This document shows, in pieces, positions 34,144 through 42,315 of a stretch of DNA of 64,000 nucleotides. Source of the DNA: Pseudacidovorax sp. RU35E (GTDB lineage: Bacteria > Pseudomonadota > Gammaproteobacteria > Burkholderiales > Burkholderiaceae_C); contig NZ_FTMY01000019.1 of NCBI RefSeq assembly GCF_900156165.1, positions 1 to 64,000 of the forward strand. The letters run 5' to 3'. Position 1 is the stretch's first letter, and every line of letters begins with the position of its first letter. The notes beneath the pieces are model-generated. The model searched no databases and was not told where the DNA came from. It worked only from the letters and a program-made list of their open reading frames with translations. The translations under genes and the position numbers were made by a program.

Positions 34144-35055
34144 ATGGAAGAACTCGCTCGGATACAAACTTTCATCAACGTCGTGGAGGCCGGTAGTTTT
34201 TCGGCGGCGGCCCGCGACAGTTCCTCTACGAGTTCCGTGGCTCGGCAAATCAAGTCGCTGGAAGATGAGCTGGGTGTACGATTGCTCAACCGCAACACGC
34301 GGGGAATCTCGCTGTCAGAACCCGGACGGCTCTTTTATGAACGAGCATGCAAGCTAACTTCCGATCTCAACAATGCAAAGTCGGAGGCGCAATCGTTTCA
34401 GCAGAGCGTCAAAGGCCTGCTGAAGGTCTCATTGCGGGTTTCCACGGGCACGACGGTCATCATTCCTGCGCTACCCGCATTTCTTGGGAAATACCCCGAG
34501 TTGTCTCTGGACATCACACTGACCGATGAGCGACAGGACCTCGTGGCAAACAACATTGATGTCGCGGTATGGATGGGCCAGCTACCCAGTTCCGAGATTG
34601 TTGCGAGACGTCTGATTCCCAGCCAACGAATCGTGTGCGGCGCGCCGAGCTATTTCAAGCGGTATGGCACACCCGTCACCCCTCACGAGCTAGAGCGTCA
34701 TAGCTGCCTGCTGTTTACGGCGCCACAGTATGGCACCACCTGGCGATTTCACCGCGACGGTGTTCATGAAGAAATACCAGTCACGGGGAAGCTGCGTACC
34801 GGCAACGTGCTGGCCCTGCTGTCCGGTGCACTCTCCGGACTGGGCATGGTCATGGTCCACGAGTGGATGGTGCGCTCGCAGATCGAAGCAGGCGCATTGG
34901 CCCGCGTGCTGCAGGACTACACAGTGAGCCCGATCTCCACGGATGCAGATCTGCACGTTGTATATCCAAGCAGCAGAGGCATGTCGTTGAAGGTCCGCGT
35001 TTTCGTGGACTTTCTTGTTCAGCTCTTCGACGGAAGACGCGCCCCGCCGCCCTAA
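34144..35055 (+). CDS. LysR-family regulator
   Basis: The 303-aa protein has the HTH segment SFSAAARDSSSTSSVARQIK with an unusual Ser/Thr-rich recognition region, followed by a normal effector domain (LLKVSLRVSTGTTVIIPALP). It is divergent from the FMO operon with a 197-base gap and is the likely regulator of that operon. Confidence 0.92.
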   Translation: MEELARIQTFINVVEAGSFSAAARDSSSTSSVARQIKSLEDELGVRLLNRNTRGISLSEPGRLFYERACKLTSDLNNAKSEAQSFQQSVKGLLKVSLRVSTGTTVIIPALPAFLGKYPELSLDITLTDERQDLVANNIDVAVWMGQLPSSEIVARRLIPSQRIVCGAPSYFKRYGTPVTPHELERHSCLLFTAPQYGTTWRFHRDGVHEEIPVTGKLRTGNVLALLSGALSGLGMVMVHEWMVRSQIEAGALARVLQDYTVSPISTDADLHVVYPSSRGMSLKVRVFVDFLVQLFDGRRAPPP

Positions 35056-35444
35056 GACGATTACGGGGGCGAAGACGATTGCATGTTGCCGGACTTGCTT
35101 GGTACTGACGCGCCTCTTAGTTGTCGAGCGCGCATTGAATTGTCTTGGCCGTGACTTGGAAATTGCCGCTCCACACGCCAGACGACATCAAGACGCCCTA
35201 CCAGCCGCTGGAAGTGACGCCAGGGATACCTTGATCCCCGAGAGTACGCACGCTCGGAAGAAACGGCGACGGATCGTCGGCCGCCACGCCGAGTGCCTCG
35301 ATTTTCTGCTTGATAGCTGGCGCCGCAGACATGGCGAGTCGCTGAAGAAGTGCTCGCCCCAAGCGTCGGGACTGTCGCCGTCTCACTTTCTTGATGTGGG
35401 AAAGTTGCGGCACCAACACAGGCGCCTCAGCGAGGGAATCGCCT
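35056..35444 (-). pseudogene. Non-coding stretch with a possible Bug receptor remnant
   Basis: The minus-strand frame 35198-35419 contains PSVRTLGDQGIPGVTSSGW before a TAG, matching the P-x-V-x-T-x-x-E-x-G-x-P-G region of Bug proteins. AIKQKIEALGVAADDPSP resembles a Bug C-terminus but lies before rather than after it. If real, this is a rearranged remnant. No intact gene is present. Confidence 0.35.
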
Positions 35445-36419
35445 CTAGTTCGTCCGGGCCAAGCGGGCTACGTCCTTCCAGCGAGCGACTTCGCGCACTA
35501 TCTCCGGCCGGAGGGCATCGGCCTCGACGGTTTCCTGGGTCAGCACCTGCTTCTCGCAGAACTGCTTGAACTCCGAGGTCTGCGCTATTTCCCCGATCTG
35601 CTGGGACAGCACGCGAATGATCGGCTGTGGCGTGCCGCTCGGAGCCATGAAATCGAGCTGCGAAGAGACCTCAAACCCTGAAACGCCTGCCTCGCTGACC
35701 GTGGGCGTGTTCGGCAGCGCATCCCACCGCTTCGATCCGGTGACCGCCAAAGCTCGCAGCTTGCCGGATTGGACCAGCGGCAATACCCCGGTGGACGTTT
35801 GGCACGTGAAGGAAACTCTTCCGCCGACCACATCGGTGACGGCCACTGTGGTTTCCTTGTAGCTGATATGTTGAGCCTGGGTTTTGCTCATGTCATTGAG
35901 GATGACCGAGCAAAGATGCGCGCTGCTTCCAACCCCCTGCGACGAATATGTCAGGGTATTGGGGTTCTTTTTCATAGCCGCGATCAAATCGGGCATGTTC
36001 TGATACGGCGAATCCGCAGGAACCACGATTGCGAACGGAACACGCGCGACGCGCGCCACCGGCGCAAAATCCTTTACGGGGTCAAGCGGCGGCGGCGTAA
36101 TGTCAGAAAACAAGGGAAGAAGATAAAGGGGAATGCCTGTGAGAATCAGTGTGTAACCATCTGCCGGAGCGCGCGCAGCGGCTTGGTAAGCGATCAGGCC
36201 ACCGGCACCCGGGCGATTCTCGACGACCACGGGGGTATTGAGCCGCTTTGAAAGCGGATCGGAAAAGAAACGCGTGATGGCATCGATCGAGGTTCCCGCG
36301 GAAGCAGGAACGATAATCTTGATTGGCCTGGATGGAAATTGATCAGCGAATGCCGCCCCAACCCCTAGCAAGGGAAACGCCCCCAGAAAACTCATGAAGC
36401 ATCTTTTGCCCTGATCCAT
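35445..36419 (-). CDS. Bug/TctC family periplasmic substrate-binding protein
   Basis: The ATG at 36419 is preceded by AAAGGAG at a good distance. The 324-aa product has a signal peptide (FMSFLGAFPLLGVGAAFADQ), FPSRPIKIIVPASAGTSID, NRPGAGGLIAYQAAA, ISYKETTVAVTDVVGG and FMAPSGTP. It is divergent from the Ldh-family gene with a 300-base gap that holds two inverted repeats. Confidence 0.92.
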   Translation of the reverse strand: MDQGKRCFMSFLGAFPLLGVGAAFADQFPSRPIKIIVPASAGTSIDAITRFFSDPLSKRLNTPVVVENRPGAGGLIAYQAAARAPADGYTLILTGIPLYLLPLFSDITPPPLDPVKDFAPVARVARVPFAIVVPADSPYQNMPDLIAAMKKNPNTLTYSSQGVGSSAHLCSVILNDMSKTQAQHISYKETTVAVTDVVGGRVSFTCQTSTGVLPLVQSGKLRALAVTGSKRWDALPNTPTVSEAGVSGFEVSSQLDFMAPSGTPQPIIRVLSQQIGEIAQTSEFKQFCEKQVLTQETVEADALRPEIVREVARWKDVARLARTN

Positions 36420-36457
36420 GTGAAGTGTCTCCTTTGTACAGCCGTGGCGCGCTTGTT

Positions 36458-36503
36458 CGATGTACATCGCGCATTTTGAGAAAGTCTAGGTTTAACTCAA
36501 AAT
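36458..36503. promoter_or_regulatory. Palindromes in the Bug/Ldh divergent promoter
   Basis: The 12-bp perfect palindrome CGATGTACATCG (36458-36469) is followed by the inverted pair ATTTTGAG (36473-36480) and CTCAAAAT (36496-36503). They lie 39-84 bases upstream of the Bug start and are good operator candidates. The rest of the 36420-36719 gap shows no gene. Confidence 0.45.
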
Positions 36504-36719
36504 AGGGCAATCTGTTCCAACGGCAAGGTGCTTTGCACGAGGCGGCAAGCGCCCGCCTGGGCAACGTTCCTTTTCGCCCGAGGGCATGCGCGGCAGGACA
36601 TGTAGGTGGCTGGTCCAGTCAATGGCGTGCAGCGCAAAGCTGCTTGCCGCCTTGGCGGATAGCGTCGAAAGATGGCGTTCTTAGACTGTTCCGGTTCAAG
36701 TCAAACATCAGTGAACGCC

Positions 36720-37712
36720 ATGAAAACGAAGCTGTCCCTCGCCGAGGCGAAAGAAGTCGCCGTTTCCTACCTCGTACATCACGGAATGCCGCTGGGGCAT
36801 GCCGAGATGGTTGCAGACCATTTGGTCTATGCCACCTTGGCAGGCCATGACTTTGCAGGCATGTCCCGCCTGCAGCCGATAGCGGCCATGTTGAAGGAGC
36901 GAGGTGCGGGCGGAGCAATCACCACCATCCGTGAAACGCCCAACTCCGCCCTCCTCGACGGAGCGAACGTCAATGGATACGTGACATCCGTACTGGCAAT
37001 GGACAAAGCGATCGATCTTGCCAAGCGGAGCGGGATCGGAGTCGTTGGCGTCAGCAACAGCTGGTTCTCCGGCATGCTCCGATACTACGTCGAGCGCGCA
37101 GCGGATGCCAATCTGGTCGGCATGCATGCAGCCAACTCCACTGCCCGGGTGGCTCCGTTCGGGGGCATAGACCGGCTCCTGGGCACCAACCCCATCGCGT
37201 TCGCCTTCCCATCCCAGGCTGCTCCTCTGATTGTCGATTTCTCTTCCGCATCGATGATGTGGGGGGACGTTCTCTATCACCAGCAGATAAACGCACCCCT
37301 GCCGGAAGGACGTGCAGTTGACCGCACCGGCACACCGACCGTCGATCCGGCGTCTGCGCTACAGGGTGCCATTCTGTCCTGGGGAGGCGCTCGTGGCTCG
37401 GCGCTTTCAGTCATCGTGCAAGCACTGGGCATTCTTGGAGGCAGCGATTCCGTCATTCGCGATGGCGATGGAAAGTGGGGTTACTTCTTCATGGCCATTG
37501 ACCCCGAATTGCTGATGCCTCTGCATGAGTTCAAGTCAAAGATCAGCAGCCTTCAACAGCAGATAGCTGACTCCCGGCCCATGCCCGGAGGCGGCCCTGT
37601 GAGGACACCGGGCAGCGCTGCCGCAAACCGAGTGCGCGAAGGCCGCGAGCGCGGCTGGATCGAGGTCGATGAGCCCATCTACCAGGCGATCACCAAGCAT
37701 CGGATGAGCTAG
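36720..37712 (+). CDS. Ldh_2 (malate/L-lactate/ureidoglycolate dehydrogenase) family protein with altered active site
   Basis: The 330-aa protein has the fold landmarks of the Ldh_2 family: VADHLVYATLAGHD at the N-terminus, YVERAADANLVGMHAANSTA and GTNPIAFAFP. However, the usual S-H-G after the first glycine is F45-A46-G47 and the usual S-N-H-F-G is N113-SWFSG-118 with Phe116 in place of His. Both histidines proposed to be catalytic in family members seem to be missing. NAD(P)-binding regions look intact. It may have a changed reaction or a non-enzymatic role. Start ATG at 36720. Confidence 0.85.
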   Translation: MKTKLSLAEAKEVAVSYLVHHGMPLGHAEMVADHLVYATLAGHDFAGMSRLQPIAAMLKERGAGGAITTIRETPNSALLDGANVNGYVTSVLAMDKAIDLAKRSGIGVVGVSNSWFSGMLRYYVERAADANLVGMHAANSTARVAPFGGIDRLLGTNPIAFAFPSQAAPLIVDFSSASMMWGDVLYHQQINAPLPEGRAVDRTGTPTVDPASALQGAILSWGGARGSALSVIVQALGILGGSDSVIRDGDGKWGYFFMAIDPELLMPLHEFKSKISSLQQQIADSRPMPGGGPVRTPGSAAANRVREGRERGWIEVDEPIYQAITKHRMS

Positions 37713-37729
37713 ATAAATTCCAGGCAGCG

Positions 37730-38092
37730 TCATTCCTCCAACAGCGTGATCTCTACGGTGTGTGCAGCCCCGACACTTCCAATTTCGGCAATGCCCGATT
37801 GCAACCTCCCCAGGCGCACAAGCCCGGGCGACAAGTGGCCGTTCTCGTAGAAGAGCGCGAGATTGCCCCAGGGCGCGTAGAAGCTGATGTCGCCGGCCAC
37901 GGGCGTGCAGGCGTCCGGCGCGCCATGGGTGGTGATCGCCCGGGGCAGGTCCGAGATCTTCTCGGTCTCTGCATAGTCCATCAAGGTCAGCGTCAGAGGC
38001 AGGAGCGCTGCGAAGTCCCGAGCGCTTGGGTGGTCTTCGAGCATGCCGGTCGCGATGACCATGCCGCCGTTCGAGGTCAGCTTGATTTTCAT
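37730..38092 (-). CDS. Cyclophilin-like fold protein
   Basis: The ATG at 38092 gives 120 aa. The protein has the pattern of the small cyclophilin-like (PF18050-type) family: an N-terminal MKIKLTSNGGMVIATGMLED, a hydrophobic RDFAALLPLTLTLMDYA, ISFYAPWGNLALFYENG, LVRLGRLQSG and VEITLLEE. No peptidyl-prolyl isomerase activity is implied. It lies 20 bases after an MFS gene, the same arrangement as a second pair at 41786-43539. Confidence 0.82.
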   Translation of the reverse strand: MKIKLTSNGGMVIATGMLEDHPSARDFAALLPLTLTLMDYAETEKISDLPRAITTHGAPDACTPVAGDISFYAPWGNLALFYENGHLSPGLVRLGRLQSGIAEIGSVGAAHTVEITLLEE

Positions 38093-38112
38093 GTTGGAAC
38101 TCCTCGTCGAAT

Positions 38113-39306
38113 TCAGGCCGACTGACGTACGGCCAATTTGATCGCAATGGCGGTCGCCGACAGCACGGCAAAGGCCACACCCACGAAGACCATCGGAAGA
38201 CCGGCCGACTCGCCGAACCATCCCATCAACGGGCTGGCAAGACCGAGAGACAGATCGAGGAACGCCGTGTAGATACCCATCGCCAATGCGCGATTGGCTG
38301 CAGGAACCCGCTTGACCGCTTCGACACCGAATCCGGGAAAGACCAGGGAAAAGCCGAAGCCCGTGAGCGCCGCGCCCAGGAGCGCCAGCGACTGAGTCGT
38401 TCCCAATCCCAGCAGGGCAAGGCCGATGGCTTCGATCACGAGAAATGCGAGGGCGACCCGCGCCCCGCCGAAGCGATCGACCAGGTGGCCCAGCGCTACG
38501 CGTGCCAGGATGAACGCCACCGCGTAGCTTGAAAATACCGGCCACACCGGCGACCAGCTCCGCTCGACGAAGAGCAGGGATCCAAACCCGACGATGGCGC
38601 CGAAGCCGGTGCAGCTCAGGGCGAGACCGAGTCCCGGCAGCCAGACAGCCGAAAGCACCGCCCGCGGCGAGTTCCGCTCTGAAGCGACCGGCGGGCCGCT
38701 TCGAACCAGCGCGACCACAAGCAAGGTCAACAAGGGGACCACCATGGTGCCTACGGCCACCGCCCCCAAGCCAAAGCGCTCGTACAAAGTCGCTCCGGCT
38801 GGCGCTCCGACGGCGAAGGCCGCGAACATGGCCGTCCCAACCCACGCGATGACTCGGCCGGTGTACTGGGCGCTGGCCATGCCCAGGCCCCAGCCCAGCG
38901 CGCCGGTGATGATGAAGCTTTCGGCACCGCCAAGGACGCCCCGGCCAATAAGAAGCACGGCTGCCGAGACCAGCGGCAGGTGCACGAGATAAAGGGAAGT
39001 CAGGTACAGCACGCCGGCCACCGCGGCAGCGCCGAGGCCGATGGCCACCGCCAGCTTGCCGCCGCGTCGGTCTGCAAATCCACCGGCCCACGGCCGGCAG
39101 AGTAACGACGCCATGAACTGGCTGCCAGAGATCATGCCGACGACGAAAGGGCCCATGCCCAGCCGCTCGCGCACGTGCAGGCTAAGCACGGGCAAGGCCA
39201 TGCCGATCACGGCGAAACTGAGCAGCACGATGGCCATGATCGGTGCCATGGCGCGCAGGACGGACGGCTCGCTGGGTAAAACGTTCTTCGAAGATGCTAT
39301 GTGCAT
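38113..39306 (-). CDS. MFS transporter (drug/metabolite efflux type)
   Basis: The 397-aa protein shows about 12 hydrophobic segments. An MFS loop signature (GFADRRGGK) lies after TM2, and LGHLVDRFGGAR is its counterpart in the second half. It is cotranscribed with the cyclophilin-like gene that follows. Substrate unknown; efflux of a hydrophobic compound is the usual role of this subfamily. Confidence 0.9.
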   Translation of the reverse strand: MHIASSKNVLPSEPSVLRAMAPIMAIVLLSFAVIGMALPVLSLHVRERLGMGPFVVGMISGSQFMASLLCRPWAGGFADRRGGKLAVAIGLGAAAVAGVLYLTSLYLVHLPLVSAAVLLIGRGVLGGAESFIITGALGWGLGMASAQYTGRVIAWVGTAMFAAFAVGAPAGATLYERFGLGAVAVGTMVVPLLTLLVVALVRSGPPVASERNSPRAVLSAVWLPGLGLALSCTGFGAIVGFGSLLFVERSWSPVWPVFSSYAVAFILARVALGHLVDRFGGARVALAFLVIEAIGLALLGLGTTQSLALLGAALTGFGFSLVFPGFGVEAVKRVPAANRALAMGIYTAFLDLSLGLASPLMGWFGESAGLPMVFVGVAFAVLSATAIAIKLAVRQSA

Positions 39307-39425
39307 CGAAGGACCTCACCTCCCGTCCGGTCGAAGCCACGACGGCCGCGCAATTCTGGCGCACTCAGGTGCGCACGGAACCTGGGCTAGCCGTGCTGGA
39401 AGTCGGCCGACGCAATTAGGTTGCA

Positions 39426-40598
39426 TCACTTCGCCTCGATCTGCAGTATTCGCGAACTCGGAGTGCCCTTCGCGACACCCTGCCACCAGGCGGTAAATGA
39501 CTGTGTGCGACCGTCCAGAAAAACAGGTTGTCCCATCGTGGGCGTCCACAACGCGTAAGCGCGGTCCCGGCTGACCGCCGTGATGCGTTTGAACGGATCG
39601 TCCCAATCGTGGGGAGCGATCGAGAACCGCCCTACATGCCCCGGCGTCAGCACCTTCGCGCGCAGGTCTTCGGCTGCCTGCGCGGCCTGCTCAGGGTTCA
39701 TGTGCACGTTCCCCCAGCGCGGGTCGTACTGGCCCGCATCGAGGGTCACCCAGTCGAACGGACCGAGCCGCCGGCCGATATCGGCAAAGTGCGGCCCATA
39801 TCCCGAGTCGCCGCTGAAGAAGAGGCGGCGTTCAGGGGATACCAGCGCATAGCCGACCCACAGCGAGCGGTCGCGGGTGAAGGCACGTCCGGAAAAGTGC
39901 CGGGACGGCGTCACATGGACCTTCAGCTGCGGCGTCAGCGCGACGACCTCGTTCCAATCGGCCTCGCGCACCCCCTGCGTGTCGTAGCCCCAGGCCTCGA
40001 AATGCGCCCCGACGCCTAGACCGACGATCACCTGCCGAACCTTGGGGCGCAAGGCCTGCACGCTCGGGTAGTCCAGATGGTCATAGTGGTCGTGGCTGAT
40101 CAGCAACGCATCGACCTCGGGCATGTCTTCGGCCGTGTAGACACTGGTGCCCTCAAACGCCCGGTTGGCCAAGGGGATCGGCGCAGCGTTGGTGCTGAAG
40201 ACCGGATCGATCAGGATGCGCTTGCCGCCGAGTTGCACAAAGTACGAAGAATGACCCAGCCAGACCACCAAATCCTGCGCCGCGTCGAGTGCCTTGAGTT
40301 CGGTCTTGACGATCGGCACGACACCCGGCGGCCGAGGCTGGCCGTTCGCTGCCAAGAGCGTTTCCATCCACATCGACCACTCCGACTGGTCGGTGGTCAG
40401 CATGGGGGTCTCGACCTGGTTGCGAAACACGCCATCAGCCTGATTCGGCGATTGCTTGATGCGCATGAGCCGCTCGCCGACAGGCAGCGCCCCGAACACG
40501 GGAAGCTGCAGATAACCGACGGCGCCGGCTAAGCCGAGGATCGCGATACCGAGAAAGACCATGAGGAACCGACTCCAGGATTTTTTCACGCGGGGCAT
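39426..40598 (-). CDS. Metallo-beta-lactamase-fold hydrolase (UlaG/NAPE-PLD-like)
   Basis: The 390-aa protein starts with a signal anchor (FLMVFLGIAILGLAGAVG). The MBL fold follows: VVWLGHSSYFVQLGG, LIDPVF, the zinc motif SHDHYDHLD, RHFSGR, FSGDSGYGPHF and LTPGHVG. This branch includes phosphodiesterase- and lactonase-like enzymes. It seems membrane-anchored with the domain outside the cytoplasm. The gene begins inside the 3' end of an SDR pseudogene. Confidence 0.88.
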   Translation of the reverse strand: MPRVKKSWSRFLMVFLGIAILGLAGAVGYLQLPVFGALPVGERLMRIKQSPNQADGVFRNQVETPMLTTDQSEWSMWMETLLAANGQPRPPGVVPIVKTELKALDAAQDLVVWLGHSSYFVQLGGKRILIDPVFSTNAAPIPLANRAFEGTSVYTAEDMPEVDALLISHDHYDHLDYPSVQALRPKVRQVIVGLGVGAHFEAWGYDTQGVREADWNEVVALTPQLKVHVTPSRHFSGRAFTRDRSLWVGYALVSPERRLFFSGDSGYGPHFADIGRRLGPFDWVTLDAGQYDPRWGNVHMNPEQAAQAAEDLRAKVLTPGHVGRFSIAPHDWDDPFKRITAVSRDRAYALWTPTMGQPVFLDGRTQSFTAWWQGVAKGTPSSRILQIEAK

Positions 40599-40911
40599 GC
40601 GTCGGCTGCCTTCAGTCGGTCCTGCGACCGCACGTACAAGACGACATCGTGGCCTTCGGCAAGCGAGGTCGTGGCTGCGCTACAAGACCAAGCCCGTCAG
40701 CCGAACCGGTGATGAACACAGGCCGCTGGTTCCCCGCCGTGGTTCCACCTTGTGCGTCGGTCATGGTCGACCCCTGTTTGGAAATCAGCGCCGTCTGTGC
40801 CCTCGACCCCACCGGAATCGCCAGCAGCGAGCCAGGGGCCAGCATCAAACCCAGCGCGGCGTCGACACCGAGGAGATTTCGACGATCCACGGGCGTGCCT
40901 GTGCGGGTCAT
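40586..40911 (-). pseudogene. Frameshifted short-chain dehydrogenase fragment with Tat-like leader
   Basis: The frame starts MTRTGTPVDRRNLLGVDAAL with a twin-arginine-like DRRNLL leader. It continues MTDAQGGTTAG and RPVFITGSADGLGLVA (the SDR nucleotide-binding start), then shifts frame to AEGHDVVLYVRSQDRLKAAD and stops at 40586. The catalytic half is absent. It is a decayed SDR. Confidence 0.75.
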
Positions 40912-40920
40912 CGGAAGATC

Positions 40921-41664
40921 TCACCAAGGTTGATTCGCTGGACCGATCGTGAACTCGTTGATCGTCGTATCCTCGGGCTGGTCGATCGCGAAGGCGACAA
41001 CGCTGGCAATTCGATCCGGGGAGATGCCGAACTTGTCGTAGATGGCTTTCATCTGGTCGAGCGACGCCTTGTCGCTGAAGGTCGACAGGAGTTCGGTATT
41101 GACGGCCCCGGGATAGATGGTTGCAGTGCGGATGTTGGTGCCTTCCATGGCTGACTCCATGCGCAAGACTTCCATGAAGTCGCGCACGAACCACTTCGTG
41201 CCGCCGTAGACAGCCCCGCCCGGATAAGCCTTGAGCCCGGCCACCGATGAGGTGGCGATGACATGGCCGGACTTCTGCGCGAGGAACTCGGGCAGCACCG
41301 CGGCGACACCGTTGAGGACGCCCTTGACATTGACATCAACCATCTGGTGCCAGTCGTCGGTCTTTAGCGCGGACAGTGGCGAATTCGGCATCAGTCCGGC
41401 ATTGAGAAAAATGGCGTCAACGCGCCCAAAGCTTTCCGTGGCCAGTTTGACGACGGCGTCATTCTCAGATTGCCGCGTGACATCCAATGTCTGGTACACG
41501 GCTTGGCCGCCCTGCTGCTCGATCTCGTCGGCGATTTGCTTGAGGTGCTCAGCGCGTCGCGCGCCGAGCACAACCTTCGCACCTTTGCTGGCGAGCAGCT
41601 TGGCAGTGGCCTCGCCAATGCCCGACGATGCGCCGGTGATGATGACGACTTTGCCTTTAATCAT
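40921..41664 (-). CDS. Short-chain dehydrogenase/reductase
   Basis: The ATG at 41664 gives 247 aa: VVIITGASSGIGEATAKLL (NADP-type fingerprint), DAIFLNAGLM, the catalytic serine in VIATSSVAGLKA and YGGTK. This is the classical YdfG-like group. It forms a leftward run with the cyclophilin-like, MFS and alpha/beta hydrolase genes upstream. Confidence 0.94.
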   Translation of the reverse strand: MIKGKVVIITGASSGIGEATAKLLASKGAKVVLGARRAEHLKQIADEIEQQGGQAVYQTLDVTRQSENDAVVKLATESFGRVDAIFLNAGLMPNSPLSALKTDDWHQMVDVNVKGVLNGVAAVLPEFLAQKSGHVIATSSVAGLKAYPGGAVYGGTKWFVRDFMEVLRMESAMEGTNIRTATIYPGAVNTELLSTFSDKASLDQMKAIYDKFGISPDRIASVVAFAIDQPEDTTINEFTIGPANQPW

Positions 41665-41785
41665 GATGTTCACGGCTTTCTGTAGATGCCGGCACATAGG
41701 GATGCCGACGTAACTTCAATACGCGGGGAGTCGTTACCGGCTCAGCCCAACCAGCAGCAGTGGAGCAAGCTCATGCGTGCACCCC

Positions 41786-42295
41786 CTACTCGTCAGAAAA
41801 CTCGACATGGACATCGCGTCGCCCGAGTGCCCGATCCAGGCCGACCGGATCGTCCACGCGACCAAGCCGTGTGTAGGAGTAAGGAGAATCGAACGTCTCG
41901 TAGAACAGCACGATGGTCTTGGTGCCGTAGAGCATCAGGTCTCCACTGCGGATCGTTCCCGGCCTGCTCGCGTCGGCGGGCAAAGGTGCTGCCAGATCGA
42001 CATGCTTTTCATTGCCATTGAGTTCCGCCATTTCCAACCTCATCGGAAGGCGAGCAGCGAACGCTTTGCCGGCGGCAGTGTCGGCGACGGTGATGGCGAA
42101 GCGGCGCTGGCCGACCGTGATCCATATGCGCTGCGTTGTCTGCTGACTGGGCAGGGTTCCGGCGACGGAAGCGCTGGCCTTCGTCGAAACGGGGGTCGAC
42201 TTTTCGCTGGCGCCAGTGCCGCCGGCCATGAGCACTCCGACAAGCAGGCTCGCGAGTTGCAGGCGCTGGCGATAGGCATCGGTCATTGTTTGCAT
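41786..42295 (-). CDS. Exported cyclophilin-like fold protein
   Basis: The 169-aa protein has an N-terminal signal (LASLLVGVLMAGGTGAS), a Ser/Thr-rich linker and then the cyclophilin-like domain: RIWITVGQRRFAITVADTAA, FAARLPMRLEMAELNG, DLMLYGTKTIVLFYETF and YSYTRLGRVDDPVGL. This YTRLG pattern is typical of the family. It lies 20 bases after an MFS gene, exactly as in the pair at 37730-39306. Confidence 0.85.
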   Translation of the reverse strand: MQTMTDAYRQRLQLASLLVGVLMAGGTGASEKSTPVSTKASASVAGTLPSQQTTQRIWITVGQRRFAITVADTAAGKAFAARLPMRLEMAELNGNEKHVDLAAPLPADASRPGTIRSGDLMLYGTKTIVLFYETFDSPYSYTRLGRVDDPVGLDRALGRRDVHVEFSDE

Positions 42296-42315
42296 GGTGG
42301 TGATGGGATGTTGAA

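Noticed and set aside
37536-39091. Long minus-strand frames, including a 453-aa frame spanning the MFS gene and the cyclophilin-like gene
   Set aside because: The 397-aa MFS frame is hydrophobic with clear motifs. Only the C-terminal part of the 453-aa frame is real, as the separate cyclophilin-like gene starting at 38092.
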